In this document: one piece after another, positions 8,705 through 18,597 of the stretch
How positions within the stretch are numbered: position 1 is the first letter of the stretch
Layout of the letters: each line of letters starts with the position of its first letter
Assembly: GCA_964452045.1 (NCBI GenBank)
Contig: CAYVKM010000002.1
Coordinates: 1-64,000, forward strand
DNA from: CAYVKM01 sp964452045
Lineage (GTDB): Bacteria; Calditrichota; Calditrichia; RBG-13-44-9
DNA: 64,000 bases
Direction of reading: 5' to 3'
Notes under the pieces: model-generated
Databases searched by the model: none
Told to the model about the DNA's origin: nothing
Seen by the model: only the letters and a program-made list of their open reading frames with translations
Program-made: the position numbers and the translations under genes

Positions 8705-11700
8705 TTAACTTTTAATTAAAACATTATTCTTACCAAGCAGATTATGCAACTTTTCCAGTAGCTCATCTGTTACCACTACGGTATACTTACGGGAGCATAA
8801 AACCAATCCTGCGCTATTACCATTTGGGCGCATTTCAAAATATAAGGGAATGGAGCCCGGATAATTTTGGATCAGCGTCTGTAACTCATCAACTTTATTT
8901 TCACTAAAATCCTTTGTAGTAATTATCAAATGAAGTCCATTGGAAAGACGGTTCCTAATTTCGTTGATCGGTACTATTTCATTACAGAGGAGTTTAAAAG
9001 TATTTTCACCACTCTCACTCACCTTACCTAAAATAAAAATCATTTCACCCTTATTTATGTAGTCATTGTATTTTTCATAAACCGAGGCAAAAACCACACT
9101 TTCAAAAGAATTAAACTTATCCTCCAGAGTCAGAAAAGCCATGATATTACCCTTACGATCCAAATGTGTTCTCACTTGCGTAATTATGGCAGGTGTTCTT
9201 AACTCCTGATTAGAAGCAAACGTGGTCGGCTCGTTCCAATCCAAATTGCTGAACAGTTCAATCTCCTTTTTATATTTATCCAGCGGATGACCGCTGATAT
9301 AAAATCCCAAAAGTTCCTTTTCCCGTTCCAATTTCTCCTGAAGTGGCCAGTCTGATATCTCTGGAAGTGTTGGATAGGACATAAAAGATTGTCCGGCATC
9401 CTGATCCGAACCGGTACTCATGGCTTCGAAAATGCTGATTTGGGCTTTATTCTGATTGTGAACATTATACTTCTGGCCAAAATTGATGGCCATCTCAATT
9501 GCAGCAAAATTCTGAGCCCGGGTTCCTTCCAATTCATCCAGTGCACCCGCCTGGATAAGGGCCTCCAGTATTTTCTTATTCACCGATCGAAGGTCGACGT
9601 TTTGCATCATATGAAATATATTTTCAAATTTGCCGACTTCCTTCCGGGCTTTAATCATCGATTTTATGGCTGCACGCCCAACATTTTTTATCGCCGACAG
9701 TGCAAAACTGATTTTTCCAGGTTCCGGCACTTCAAATTTATCCCCGGAAATATTCACACTTGGCGGGAGAATTTCCAAACCCATTTTTCGGCATTCATCA
9801 ATCAATACGGTTATTCTGGAGGCATCATTCATTTCAGAGGTCAAAGTAGCAGCCATAAACTCTTCCGGATAGTGTCTTTTCAAATAGGCCGTTTGGAAAG
9901 CCAGCAAAGCATAGGCTGCAGAATGAGATTTATTGAATCCATAACTGGCAAATTTGAAGATCAATTCAAAGATCTTTTCAGCAGTTTGCTGGTCAATTTC
10001 GTTCTTTAGGCAGCCATTTATAAATTCCTTTTTCTGCTTCTCCATTACACTTTTTTTCTTCTTACCCATCGCCCGGCGTAAAATGTCTGCTTTACCAAGA
10101 CTAAATCCGCCCAGATCTGAGGCTATCCTCATGACCTGTTCCTGGTAGACAATAATTCCATAAGTCTCCGAAAGAATTGATTCCAGTTTTGGGTGGGGAT
10201 ACTCAATTTTCTCGCGGCCATATTTCCTGGAAATATAGGTATCAATATTTTCCATGGGACCCGGTCGATAAAGAGCATTCATGGCTATCAGATCCTCAAC
10301 CCGATTGGGTTTAAGCTTGCGTAAATATTCCTGCATTCCGGAACTTTCGAATTGAAAAATTCCTACCGTATTCCCTTCACTAAAGATTTCATAGGTTTCC
10401 TTATCGTCCAAAGGCAGATTATCCAGATCGATCTCTATACCTTTCTTCTTCAACATCTGAACAGTCTGATGTAATACGGTTAGGGTGCGTAGTCCTAAAA
10501 AATCCATTTTTAGTAAACCGATGGTCTCGCAGCCAATCATGGAAAATTGTGTGGCAATTACTTTCTGACCCTTTTCTTCGGTCTGATATAGCGGTACGTA
10601 ATTGGTAATATCATCAGGGGCAATGATAATACCTGCAGCATGGATGGAAGCATGCCTGGCCAATCCTTCCAGAACCTGGGCATGTTTCATTAATTCCTTA
10701 AATTGTTCATCACTATTTTGAGCCATTTCTTTCAGGTCAGGTACCTTGTCTAAAGCTTCGGATAAAGGCATCGGCTTTCCCTGAAAAGTCGGGATTAATT
10801 TAGCGATGGCATCTGCTTTGGAATATTCAATTCCCAGGGCTCTGGCAACATCCCGTACCACACCTTTGGAAGCCATGGTACCGAACGTTATGATTTGAGC
10901 AACATTTTTTTCACCATATTTTTTCCGGACATAATCGATCACTTCCTCTCGTCTTTCAAAACAGAAATCGATGTCTATGTCCGGCATGGATATTCTTTCC
11001 GGATTTAGGAATCGCTCGAAGAGTAATCCGTAACGGAGTGGATCGACTCTGGTTATTCCTGTGGCATATGCAACCAGACTGCCGGCCACCGATCCGCGGC
11101 CAAGGCCCACAGGAATATCATGCTGCCGGGCAAAATCTATAAAATCTTTAACAATTAAGAAATATCCGGCAAATCCCGTTTTTTTGATTATCTTTAATTC
11201 ATAATCAAGACGCTTCTGTATCTCATCCCGAATCTCTCCATATAAACATTTTGCACCTTCGAAAGTAACCATTCGAAGATAATCATCCAGTGAGTCTGTT
11301 TCATGCTCTTTAGGCAAAGGAAATTTGGGAAGAAGCAGTTTACCGGTATCTAATTGTACGTTACATTTTTCCGCTACGGCCAGGGTGTTCTCTAAGGCAT
11401 CGGTTTTATCAGAAAATGCTTTATACATTTCATCAACATTTTTCAGATAAAGCTCGGTGGTATTATACTTCATCCGGTTCTCTTCATGAACATTTTTACC
11501 GGATTGTACACATAACAAAACATCGTGAGAAGAAAAATGATCTTTTTCCAGATAATGAACATCATTTGTGGCAATAACCGGGATCTTCATTTCTTTGGCA
11601 ATTTTATAAATATTTTCATATCCTGCTTCTTCTGGAATGCCATGATTTTGTAATTCGAGATAAAAATCCTCTCCAAATATTTCCAAATATTCTTCGATGG

Positions 11701-12181
11701 TCTTTATGGCTTCTTTTCTATCGCCGTAGTTCAACTTTTGGAATATCTCACCCTTCATACAAGCAGAGGAAGCTATGAGACCCTCACGATATTTTTTTAA
11801 TATTTCTTTATCAATTCTGGGCCGGTAATAAAATCCCTCAGTATAGCCCAAACTGGAAAGTTTCATAAGATTTTTATAACCGGTGTTATTTTTTGCCAGG
11901 AGCAGCAGATGATACGCAGCCTGTTTCCCTCCCTTTCCCCCCGATTTTTTATCAAATCTGGTACCCGGTGCAATATAGGCTTCCATCCCGATGATGGGTT
12001 TGATCCCTTGTTTTTTAGCTTCAAGATAAAAATCGAGCACCCCAAACATGTTTCCGTGATCGGTAATTGCCAAGGTATCCATTTTAAGTTTTGAGGCTCG
12101 CTGGAAAAGTTTCTGGATATCGATAGCACCATCCAGTAAGCTGTAATGGGTATGATTATGTAAATGGACAAATGAAGACAC
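8705..12181 (-). CDS. dnaE: DNA polymerase III alpha subunit
   Basis: An 1158-residue replicative polymerase of DnaE1 type. The N-terminal PHP domain begins HLHNHTHYSLLDGAI. The palm carries GLGRGSVAGS and the catalytic aspartates in MPDIDIDFCFERR. The fingers and thumb include the helix-hairpin-helix-containing region GFNKSHSAAYALLAFQTAYLK. An OB-fold (AIITQVRTHLDRKGNIMAFLTLED) lies at about residues 990-1080, followed by a C-terminal tau-binding-type domain. The length is normal and no frame break is seen. It is the first gene of a minus-strand run that continues through dtd, the PASTA gene, rpe, the lipid kinase-like gene and porV. Confidence 0.97.
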   Translation of the reverse strand: MSSFVHLHNHTHYSLLDGAIDIQKLFQRASKLKMDTLAITDHGNMFGVLDFYLEAKKQGIKPIIGMEAYIAPGTRFDKKSGGKGGKQAAYHLLLLAKNNTGYKNLMKLSSLGYTEGFYYRPRIDKEILKKYREGLIASSACMKGEIFQKLNYGDRKEAIKTIEEYLEIFGEDFYLELQNHGIPEEAGYENIYKIAKEMKIPVIATNDVHYLEKDHFSSHDVLLCVQSGKNVHEENRMKYNTTELYLKNVDEMYKAFSDKTDALENTLAVAEKCNVQLDTGKLLLPKFPLPKEHETDSLDDYLRMVTFEGAKCLYGEIRDEIQKRLDYELKIIKKTGFAGYFLIVKDFIDFARQHDIPVGLGRGSVAGSLVAYATGITRVDPLRYGLLFERFLNPERISMPDIDIDFCFERREEVIDYVRKKYGEKNVAQIITFGTMASKGVVRDVARALGIEYSKADAIAKLIPTFQGKPMPLSEALDKVPDLKEMAQNSDEQFKELMKHAQVLEGLARHASIHAAGIIIAPDDITNYVPLYQTEEKGQKVIATQFSMIGCETIGLLKMDFLGLRTLTVLHQTVQMLKKKGIEIDLDNLPLDDKETYEIFSEGNTVGIFQFESSGMQEYLRKLKPNRVEDLIAMNALYRPGPMENIDTYISRKYGREKIEYPHPKLESILSETYGIIVYQEQVMRIASDLGGFSLGKADILRRAMGKKKKSVMEKQKKEFINGCLKNEIDQQTAEKIFELIFKFASYGFNKSHSAAYALLAFQTAYLKRHYPEEFMAATLTSEMNDASRITVLIDECRKMGLEILPPSVNISGDKFEVPEPGKISFALSAIKNVGRAAIKSMIKARKEVGKFENIFHMMQNVDLRSVNKKILEALIQAGALDELEGTRAQNFAAIEMAINFGQKYNVHNQNKAQISIFEAMSTGSDQDAGQSFMSYPTLPEISDWPLQEKLEREKELLGFYISGHPLDKYKKEIELFSNLDWNEPTTFASNQELRTPAIITQVRTHLDRKGNIMAFLTLEDKFNSFESVVFASVYEKYNDYINKGEMIFILGKVSESGENTFKLLCNEIVPINEIRNRLSNGLHLIITTKDFSENKVDELQTLIQNYPGSIPLYFEMRPNGNSAGLVLCSRKYTVVVTDELLEKLHNLLGKNNVLIKS

Positions 12182-12480
12182 TAAATAACTCCAATAAATA
12201 GACAGATCTTAAATATTTAAAACAAAATTTAGTTTTACTGAAAAATATTTCCAAACCATTTTTAGGTTACCACAAATCTACAAAAATTTTATCATAAATT
12301 TGTTAAGTAATTTTTTAATGCTGGATTGCTAACTCTTTAATTATGTTTTGCTAAACAAAAATTATATTTGCCGATGATATTTGGAAAATCTGATAATATA
12401 TTACAGAGTGATGAATGTCACATAGATTTATACCTGAATTCTATATTTTTGTTTAGTTTCATTTTACTTAAATAAAAAAT
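12182..12480. other. intergenic region between divergent dnaE and the DinB-like gene
   Basis: About 300 very AT-rich bases lie between two divergent genes, so both promoters should be here. GGAG about nine bases before the dnaE ATG is a plausible ribosome-binding site on the minus strand. I see no convincing -35/-10 pair, RNA gene or reading frame. Confidence 0.4.
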
Positions 12481-12960
12481 ATGCAACTAAGCTCAATCCA
12501 GGATTTAATAGAAGACGTCAAAAAGACCTCGAGCGATTTTAACAAGATTTTAATGTCGTTTAAAAAATCTGATACCGGTAAAAAAGAAATACCCAAATCT
12601 AGAGAACTTCTTTCCTTTTTCTGCACATTAACGGCTGTAGAAGAAGATGTCATTGAATTTCGGCTCAAGAAAATTATTCGTGAAGAACATCCGTACCTCC
12701 CGGCCATCGATATTGATAAAGTTCAGCAAAAATATGCTCTGGATAGTGCCTCCCTTTCCAGATTATTTGATAAATTTTTGGAACAGCGGCAGGAATTAAT
12801 ACGACTACTACATAGCACGCCAGCAATTTATTGGGATCGTACCGGCTTTCATGAACTGGAAGGTCATGTTACTTTCGAAGAATTTGTCAGAAGAATGATT
12901 CGGAAAGATAAAAATAACCTATCTTACCTGCAGGAAGAATTTTTCCTAAAAAAATCCTGA
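12481..12960 (+). CDS. DinB-like helical protein, function unknown
   Basis: A 159-residue soluble, all-helical protein. The C-terminal half contains a pattern of DinB/YfiT-like four-helix proteins: a W-x-R-x-G-x-H-x-x-x-G-H segment (residues about 118-130), then EEFVRRMIRKDKNNLSYL where metal-binding families usually have an Asp-x-x-His pair. Two histidines are present but the last expected His is Asn, so metal binding is doubtful. No Shine-Dalgarno sequence precedes the ATG. Its 3' end converges on the DUF502 gene with 27 bases between. The role is unknown; the DinB assignment is a fold-level guess. Confidence 0.5.
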   Translation: MQLSSIQDLIEDVKKTSSDFNKILMSFKKSDTGKKEIPKSRELLSFFCTLTAVEEDVIEFRLKKIIREEHPYLPAIDIDKVQQKYALDSASLSRLFDKFLEQRQELIRLLHSTPAIYWDRTGFHELEGHVTFEEFVRRMIRKDKNNLSYLQEEFFLKKS

Positions 12961-12987
12961 ACCCTAAAACACATCTCAATCATTACT

Positions 12988-13626
12988 TTAATCTATTTCT
13001 TTCCCTCGCATTGGAGCTTTAAGGATTTTTATTGTACTCGGTTTAACAATTCCGCCGGAAACAATTAGCTTCATCGCCTGATCAATCGGCATATCTATAA
13101 ATTGTATTTCATCCATTGGTACCAAAACAGTAAATCCCGAGGCTGGATTGATGGAAGTAATAATGAGAACATTTCCTAATGTCTTATCCGCTTCAGTAAC
13201 TTTAATGGTACCATTAAATAAACCTATAGAATATATGCCTCTTCTGGGGTACTCAATGAGAACAACACTTTGAGCATCTCTTTTTTCCCTTGTGGTAATC
13301 GTTTCAATAATTTGTTTGACAGCAAAATAAACTGTTTTAGCAACCGGTATGCGAATAACAAGTCTCTCTCCCGTCTGTATTAATTTTCTACCAATGTAAT
13401 TCTTTGTAGAAAGTCCAACCAGGTATATAAAAATAATGCTCACCACTATTCCGAGTCCCGGGATATATAGATGGACATAATTCTGAATAAGTGGACTGGT
13501 TAAATTATCAAAAAAATCGATAAGCCATTTCAGAACAACAATGCTAATCACAATTGGAACGACAACAATGATCCCCGGTACTAAATTATTCTTTATATTT
13601 GATTTTATTTTTTGCCAGATATTCAT
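12988..13626 (-). CDS. DUF502-family membrane protein
   Basis: A 212-residue protein with the DUF502 signature: NNLVPGIIVVVPIVISIVVL as the first membrane helix, a second helix (about 55-75, GLGIVVSIIFIYLVGL), then a soluble domain with VLIEYPRRGIYSIGLF and a downstream P-N/S-P-x-x-G-like segment (INPASGFTVLVP). Members of this family sit in the inner membrane and have no settled function. It is 9 bases downstream of the PAP2 phosphatase gene on the same strand and probably shares its transcript. Confidence 0.85.
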   Translation of the reverse strand: MNIWQKIKSNIKNNLVPGIIVVVPIVISIVVLKWLIDFFDNLTSPLIQNYVHLYIPGLGIVVSIIFIYLVGLSTKNYIGRKLIQTGERLVIRIPVAKTVYFAVKQIIETITTREKRDAQSVVLIEYPRRGIYSIGLFNGTIKVTEADKTLGNVLIITSINPASGFTVLVPMDEIQFIDMPIDQAMKLIVSGGIVKPSTIKILKAPMRGKEID

Positions 13627-13635
13627 TCTTAAATG

Positions 13636-14205
13636 TTAAATTTGTTGATCAATTTTGATAATTGGATATTTTTGGGCCAATATTTGATAAGTATAAAATA
13701 CAGTTAATGCTATAATTGCCCCAAGAATAAAACCGGACAAAACATCACCGGGATAATGGACACCAACATAACTCCTGGAAAGTCCAATTAACATCGTTAG
13801 CACAGCAAAACCGGTCCAATATCTGGGATAAATAAATGAAAACAACATTCCGAACCCAGTAATATTTGTGGCATGGGAAGAGGGAAAGGAATATTTACCT
13901 CCACAGCCGACTAAAAGAGTTACATCAAGAAGTTCGTGACATGGTCTGAGCCGGGCAACCCACGGTTTAATCAGAGAAGCAGAAATCTGATCGCACATCA
14001 CCAGAACAGGAATCAGAAGAATGGCAGCAACTCTTCCTTTTCGACCACCTTTAATCATCAGTAAGATCCAGATGATTAAAATCGGAATCCTCCAGTTATC
14101 CAGATTAGTAATAAAAGGCATAATAATATTTAGTACTGGATTGGAGATATCCCTGTTTATAAAGAAAAAGGTATTGTGATCCGCAAGACTTATAATCTTT
14201 AGCAT
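13636..14205 (-). CDS. PAP2-family membrane phosphatase
   Basis: A 189-residue integral membrane phosphatase with all three acid-phosphatase motifs: K80-x6-R87-P88, FPSSHATN (about 107-114) and SRSYVGVHYPGD with H150. About five membrane helices surround them. By family it dephosphorylates a lipid pyrophosphate or phosphatidate (undecaprenyl-PP, PA or PGP) on the periplasmic side; the sequence does not choose between these. It is 15 bases after the response-regulator gene and 9 before DUF502, all on the minus strand. Confidence 0.87.
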   Translation of the reverse strand: MLKIISLADHNTFFFINRDISNPVLNIIMPFITNLDNWRIPILIIWILLMIKGGRKGRVAAILLIPVLVMCDQISASLIKPWVARLRPCHELLDVTLLVGCGGKYSFPSSHATNITGFGMLFSFIYPRYWTGFAVLTMLIGLSRSYVGVHYPGDVLSGFILGAIIALTVFYTYQILAQKYPIIKIDQQI

Positions 14206-14220
14206 ACTCTTGGTTAAAGG

Positions 14221-15276
14221 TTAGGATTGATATTCAGTAACTTGACGGACAAAATTTATAATCTGCGCCCGGTCGAAGGGTTTACCCAAAAATCCCAAGG
14301 CACCCTGATTCAGCACGTTCTGAATTTTTTCGTCATATTCGAAACCGGATGTGATAACAACTTTTACCGAGGGATCCAGTACTTTCAATTTCTTGTAAAC
14401 CTCACTGCCCGTGCTATCTGGTAGAAAATAATCAAGAATAACCAATTGAATGATATTTTTTCTAGTTTTAAAAATCTCAATTCCCTCTTTTGCACTTCCT
14501 GATGATATTACATTAAAACCTTCATTCTCTAAAATATCTTTAATGATTTGCCTTAAATGGTCTTCATCTTCAATGACCAGGATAAAATTTTTGCCTCTCT
14601 TTTCTTTACTCTCATCAATTTTTAACTGCACCATCTGCATGCCATGAGGAATCGTCCGGATAACTGGTGAGGAGATTTCTCTCAACCTCCTTAATATCGA
14701 AGCTATCCGTTGACCTGATTTCTGAATTAAACTGAAATAGCCCATTATTTTCGGATCTTCAATCCCCTTATTCTTTAATTCCATGCGCAGCATATCAATG
14801 CCAGACAATATAACCGTAAGGGGTTGATTAATCTCATGGTTTGCAGTAGTGACCGTTGCATTGAAGGTGATGCGCCGTTCCACCTCCTTCAGTCGCTTTT
14901 CCAAATCCTGTCTTTCCAGAGCCTTTTTTACCCGGATGCGTAATTCATCTATATTAATGGGTTTCGCTAAATAATCCGAAGCACCCAGACGTAATGCCTC
15001 AATGGCGGTTTGGATAGAGGCATGTCCGGTTAAAATAATAACCGCAATATGAGGATCGATATTTTTCGCTCCTTTAAGCACCTCAATTCCATCCATCTGT
15101 TCCATGATCAAATCGGTAATGATCAAATCGTAGGGTTTCTGCCGAAGCTCCTTAAGAGCATCTTCACCACTAGCAAACAGGTTTGATTGATAACCTTCCC
15201 TTTCGATAATCTTCTGGATAAATAGTCGGGAGGAATGATCATCATCAACAATAAGGACTTTACTTTCCGGCATCAC
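14221..15276 (-). CDS. REC-DHp-REC signalling protein lacking a kinase ATPase domain
   Basis: A 351-residue two-component protein. The first receiver domain (about 5-120) has the DDD acidic pocket, phospho-acceptor D55 and K105. The middle (about 125-205) is a histidine-kinase dimerisation segment with ANHEINQPLTVILSG and phospho-acceptor H147. The second receiver (about 230-350) has EDED, D282 and a KPF lysine. No N, G1, F or G2 box of a HATPase domain exists between the DHp and the second receiver, where only about 25 residues remain. It may act as a phosphotransfer scaffold (REC to His to REC) or be phosphorylated by another kinase. It follows the partner-switching genes after 103 bases. 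Confidence 0.85.
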   Translation of the reverse strand: MMPESKVLIVDDDHSSRLFIQKIIEREGYQSNLFASGEDALKELRQKPYDLIITDLIMEQMDGIEVLKGAKNIDPHIAVIILTGHASIQTAIEALRLGASDYLAKPINIDELRIRVKKALERQDLEKRLKEVERRITFNATVTTANHEINQPLTVILSGIDMLRMELKNKGIEDPKIMGYFSLIQKSGQRIASILRRLREISSPVIRTIPHGMQMVQLKIDESKEKRGKNFILVIEDEDHLRQIIKDILENEGFNVISSGSAKEGIEIFKTRKNIIQLVILDYFLPDSTGSEVYKKLKVLDPSVKVVITSGFEYDEKIQNVLNQGALGFLGKPFDRAQIINFVRQVTEYQS

Positions 15277-15379
15277 ATCCCCATAAATTTATTAATGGTA
15301 AAGTAAATCTTATTCGGAGATTAAATCAAGGGAAAATTATGTGGCTACTATTATTAATTATAAAACATAATATGGAGAA

Positions 15380-17179
15380 TTAGCGATGAGGATTTTCGGA
15401 TGGTTCGCTTTTTTCTATCAGGAGCAGGGTAAGGTCATCATCAAATATGCCTTCCTCATTGAATCTTAAGATTTCCCGGTAGATGGAATCGATTATCTCC
15501 CGCCCACTCTTCTCCTTTACTGAAATTTCGTTGAAATGCTTTTGGAGCCTATGCAGACCAAACTGTCTGAGCTCACTGTTTCTAATCTCAATAATACCAT
15601 CGGTAAAAAACAAAATCTTATCGCCGGGAAGAAGAATGGATTTTTTGGATACATAATCTGATTTTTTAAACACCCCAATAAAAAATCCGGGTGCATCCAG
15701 GGTAACCACAGTTGAAGATTTTTTCTGGAACAATAGTGGAAATGGGTGTCCAGCATTGGCATATTCAAAAGAATAATCCTCTGTATTGATAATCATATAA
15801 AATGCCGAAATAAAATCCCCGGTACTTAGTATATGAGAAAATTCCGTATTGAGATTATTTAAGGTTTCGGCCGGATTTAAGGACCGTTGCTTATAATTTG
15901 TAAACAGGGCTTTAAACATTGCTGCTATCATTGCTGCGGAGACACCATGCCCAGAAACATCGGCAATGATGATCCCAAGGTGATGCTCATCTACCACTAC
16001 TACATCAAAAAAATCTCCCCCTAACTGGGAAGTTGGTAAATATTTGGAATTGAATTTCAGTTCTAAATTTTCAGGAAATATTTTGGGCAGCAAAGATTTT
16101 TGCAGTTCTGCCCCCATCTGTAATTTATTCTGCATCTGTAAATTCTGTTTCTCAATTACCGCACGGGCTTCTTTGACACTGGATAATGATGTCTGTAATT
16201 CATCAGACTGTCTTTCCAAACGTTTCTTGGTTTTTTCCAGATCATCCAGGTATTTTTCAAGTTCCTTGTTTTTTTTGGTTATCTCATTGTTGGTAATTAT
16301 TCGATGAATATTTGCCGCATAAAGATCGGCAATCGTTTGCAGAAATGAAGAATCCACCTCATCAAAGTGAACGAAGGTTTTCGACTCGATGTTTATTGCA
16401 CCAATAACCTGATCCACCAGGTAGATTGGTACACATAATTCCGACTTACCTTTAAAAAAGGGGGTGCTGTGATAAAATACAATTTCTTCCGTATTATCTA
16501 CAATTAATGGGCGTCCTTTCCTTATTGTTTCACCAATTACCCCCTCTTTTATTGACTGGCGGTAGGTGTTCATCGAATTCTCATAAAACAATTTCTTGGA
16601 ATCGCCCGCTAATGAACTCAAATAAACATGATCCCCATGATAATTATTCTCTCTTAAAAATATACCCACATGGAAAAAGTTGTATTCTTCATTATACAGT
16701 TCCGAAACAATAAATTGGGATAATATTTCTACATCATTATACCGGTAGCTTTTACTAGAAATCTTATTAATGGTTTTGAGATAATGGAGGTGCCGAATTT
16801 CTAAGTCCGGATTATTTTTTCTGAATGGTTCAGTAATGACAAATATTAAGCCTTCTTCATTACTCTCCAAAAAAGGTTCGGAGAAAACATAAATTGCAAG
16901 CTGATCCTCAATGTTTCCTTCTTCTGAAATTGAGAGATTGAGAATCTTAATCCCTCCATTTTCGCGAATTAGATTTTCCCGGGTAAATGGTTTGGATGTG
17001 TAAACACTTATAATATCATAAATATTTTTGCCAATGAGTTTATCTTTTGAACCGAAGATCTGATAAGCATACGAATTACATTTCTGCACAATTCCGTTCA
17101 GATTGGTGAATAATGCTGGGAAATGCCCTTTTTCAAAATATTCCCAACTCATCAATTTTTCTTCAGATTTAGATGACAT
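15380..17179 (-). CDS. PAS-GAF-PP2C (RsbU/SpoIIE-type) serine phosphatase
   Basis: A 599-residue cytoplasmic phosphatase. Residues about 8-130 form a PAS domain. Residues about 145-300 form a GAF domain (including VPIYLVDQVIGAINIES). A coiled coil spans about 300-350. The PP2C/SpoIIE domain covers about 365-595, with GGDFFDV, IADVSGHG, NAGHPFP, FFTDGI and FDDDLTL supplying the metal-binding aspartates. By family it dephosphorylates a STAS anti-anti-sigma factor, and the STAS gene is two genes upstream on the same strand. The GAF/PAS inputs suggest control by a small ligand or redox state. It is 8 bases after the REC-RsbW-like gene. Confidence 0.9.
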   Translation of the reverse strand: MSSKSEEKLMSWEYFEKGHFPALFTNLNGIVQKCNSYAYQIFGSKDKLIGKNIYDIISVYTSKPFTRENLIRENGGIKILNLSISEEGNIEDQLAIYVFSEPFLESNEEGLIFVITEPFRKNNPDLEIRHLHYLKTINKISSKSYRYNDVEILSQFIVSELYNEEYNFFHVGIFLRENNYHGDHVYLSSLAGDSKKLFYENSMNTYRQSIKEGVIGETIRKGRPLIVDNTEEIVFYHSTPFFKGKSELCVPIYLVDQVIGAINIESKTFVHFDEVDSSFLQTIADLYAANIHRIITNNEITKKNKELEKYLDDLEKTKKRLERQSDELQTSLSSVKEARAVIEKQNLQMQNKLQMGAELQKSLLPKIFPENLELKFNSKYLPTSQLGGDFFDVVVVDEHHLGIIIADVSGHGVSAAMIAAMFKALFTNYKQRSLNPAETLNNLNTEFSHILSTGDFISAFYMIINTEDYSFEYANAGHPFPLLFQKKSSTVVTLDAPGFFIGVFKKSDYVSKKSILLPGDKILFFTDGIIEIRNSELRQFGLHRLQKHFNEISVKEKSGREIIDSIYREILRFNEEGIFDDDLTLLLIEKSEPSENPHR

Positions 17180-17187
17180 CTTGATTC

Positions 17188-18123
17188 TTATTTTATGCTT
17201 GCCGACTTTGGTCTATTTTTTACCAGGGTAATCTGATTCCCCTTTTCATTAAAATGAACTTCATCAATAATATGCTGAATGATATTAAATCCCCTTCCGT
17301 AGGAATTAACATTCACTTTTTGAATTCTGTGTGTATTGCTTAAAAATTTTCTCCATTCAAATCCAGGTCCTTCATCCTTGACCGAAAAATTGAATAGATC
17401 CGGACTGCATTCCAGAGAAACAGTGATGCTCCTTTTCGCATAAATCGGATCGTTCAAACGTTCTTCTTTCAGTTTCTCGAATTCGGCAATTTTTAGGGCA
17501 TCATTGCTTTTAGTTATCGAAGACAACTCCAGATTTCCGTGCTCCACAGCATTTATTAAAGTTTCCGCAAAAACCAGTTCGTACTGTTTTATTTCATCCA
17601 ACTCGGCAAAGCGCATTTTATGAAGGAAATTTGTCAATTCCTTGGCCAGAATATCAGGATCCAACTCCACTGTTGTGAATCTAAAGCTAATCTTTAGATG
17701 CTCAATATTCTCAAACACCTGTTCTTTTCTTAAGGATCGGTTTTGAACCTTTAAAATTTTTTCCACTACCTTTTTGACCGCCGATAATTCAAAGGGTTTG
17801 GTTATATAGTCACTTGCACCGCTCTTAACCGCTGATATGGCATTATCGATGGTTTTTAGTCCGGTAAGTAAGACTACGGGTAAATCATCTTTCGTTTCCC
17901 GGATTATTTTAAGCAAATCAATACCGGATTTACCGGGTAGGTTTATATCCGATAAGACAAGATTGAAAATATTTCCATTATTCAGTTTTTCGATAGCCTC
18001 TTCAGCGCTAAACGCCACTGAGACTTGATAACCAAGTCCCTGAAAAAAATCCCCCAGAAGATCGACAATTAATTCTTCATCATCGACCACTAGAATACTT
18101 TGTGGCTTAACTTTTGAATTCAT
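17188..18123 (-). CDS. response regulator with RsbW-like serine kinase output
   Basis: A 311-residue protein. The receiver domain (about 8-125) has DDEE, phospho-acceptor D59 and a KPF lysine. The C-terminal GHKL ATPase (about 150-305) has the N box (AETLINAVEHGN), the G1 box (VKDEGPGF) and a G2-like YGRGFNIIQHIIDEV, and lacks any histidine phospho-acceptor domain, so it matches RsbW/SpoIIAB-type anti-sigma factor serine kinases. Phosphorylation of the receiver would thus control phosphorylation of the STAS protein encoded 18 bases upstream. No sigma factor gene is in the window, so the final target is unknown. Confidence 0.9.
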   Translation of the reverse strand: MNSKVKPQSILVVDDEELIVDLLGDFFQGLGYQVSVAFSAEEAIEKLNNGNIFNLVLSDINLPGKSGIDLLKIIRETKDDLPVVLLTGLKTIDNAISAVKSGASDYITKPFELSAVKKVVEKILKVQNRSLRKEQVFENIEHLKISFRFTTVELDPDILAKELTNFLHKMRFAELDEIKQYELVFAETLINAVEHGNLELSSITKSNDALKIAEFEKLKEERLNDPIYAKRSITVSLECSPDLFNFSVKDEGPGFEWRKFLSNTHRIQKVNVNSYGRGFNIIQHIIDEVHFNEKGNQITLVKNRPKSASIK

Positions 18124-18141
18124 TGCACGGAAGCAGTTTTA

Positions 18142-18447
18142 TTATTTCTCCACCGGGAATAATTGATCTAATTTTATCGACTTAAATAGATCCATTAAAT
18201 TATCGTTAATACCCTTAATACGCATTTTTCGGCCTTTGGAAATAATATTCTTATAGAAAATTAGAAATTTTCCAATCCCTGAACTGGTAATAAAGGGAAC
18301 AAAACTTAAGTCAATAATGGCCTCTTTAAATTCCTGCTCGAGAATCTCCTGGAAATGAACCTTTAATTCTTCCGCATTCTCATTATCGACTGCACCAATA
18401 ATAGAAATGGTAATCTGACCATTCTGCTGGACAACGTTAAGTTCCAT
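18142..18447 (-). CDS. STAS-domain anti-sigma factor antagonist
   Basis: A 101-residue single STAS domain. The loop FITSSGIGKFL places a phosphorylatable serine (S55 or S56) where SpoIIAA/RsbV carry theirs. It has the expected beta-alpha alternation and the VPFITSSG strand-loop. It is the first gene of a minus-strand module STAS, REC-kinase and PP2C phosphatase, which is a complete partner-switching circuit. A GAGG-containing ribosome-binding site precedes the ATG. Confidence 0.9.
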   Translation of the reverse strand: MELNVVQQNGQITISIIGAVDNENAEELKVHFQEILEQEFKEAIIDLSFVPFITSSGIGKFLIFYKNIISKGRKMRIKGINDNLMDLFKSIKLDQLFPVEK

Positions 18448-18597
18448 TTTTTCCTCACTTTACTTGATCTATTAAAGATTTATAAATCATTATTTATTTT
18501 CGACATTACCTATAGTTTCCTTTAATATGTTTTAATTTCGCAATTCAGAAGAAATATATGATTGAAATTTATAGTTTGGTTTAGTCAGGATCTGCTT

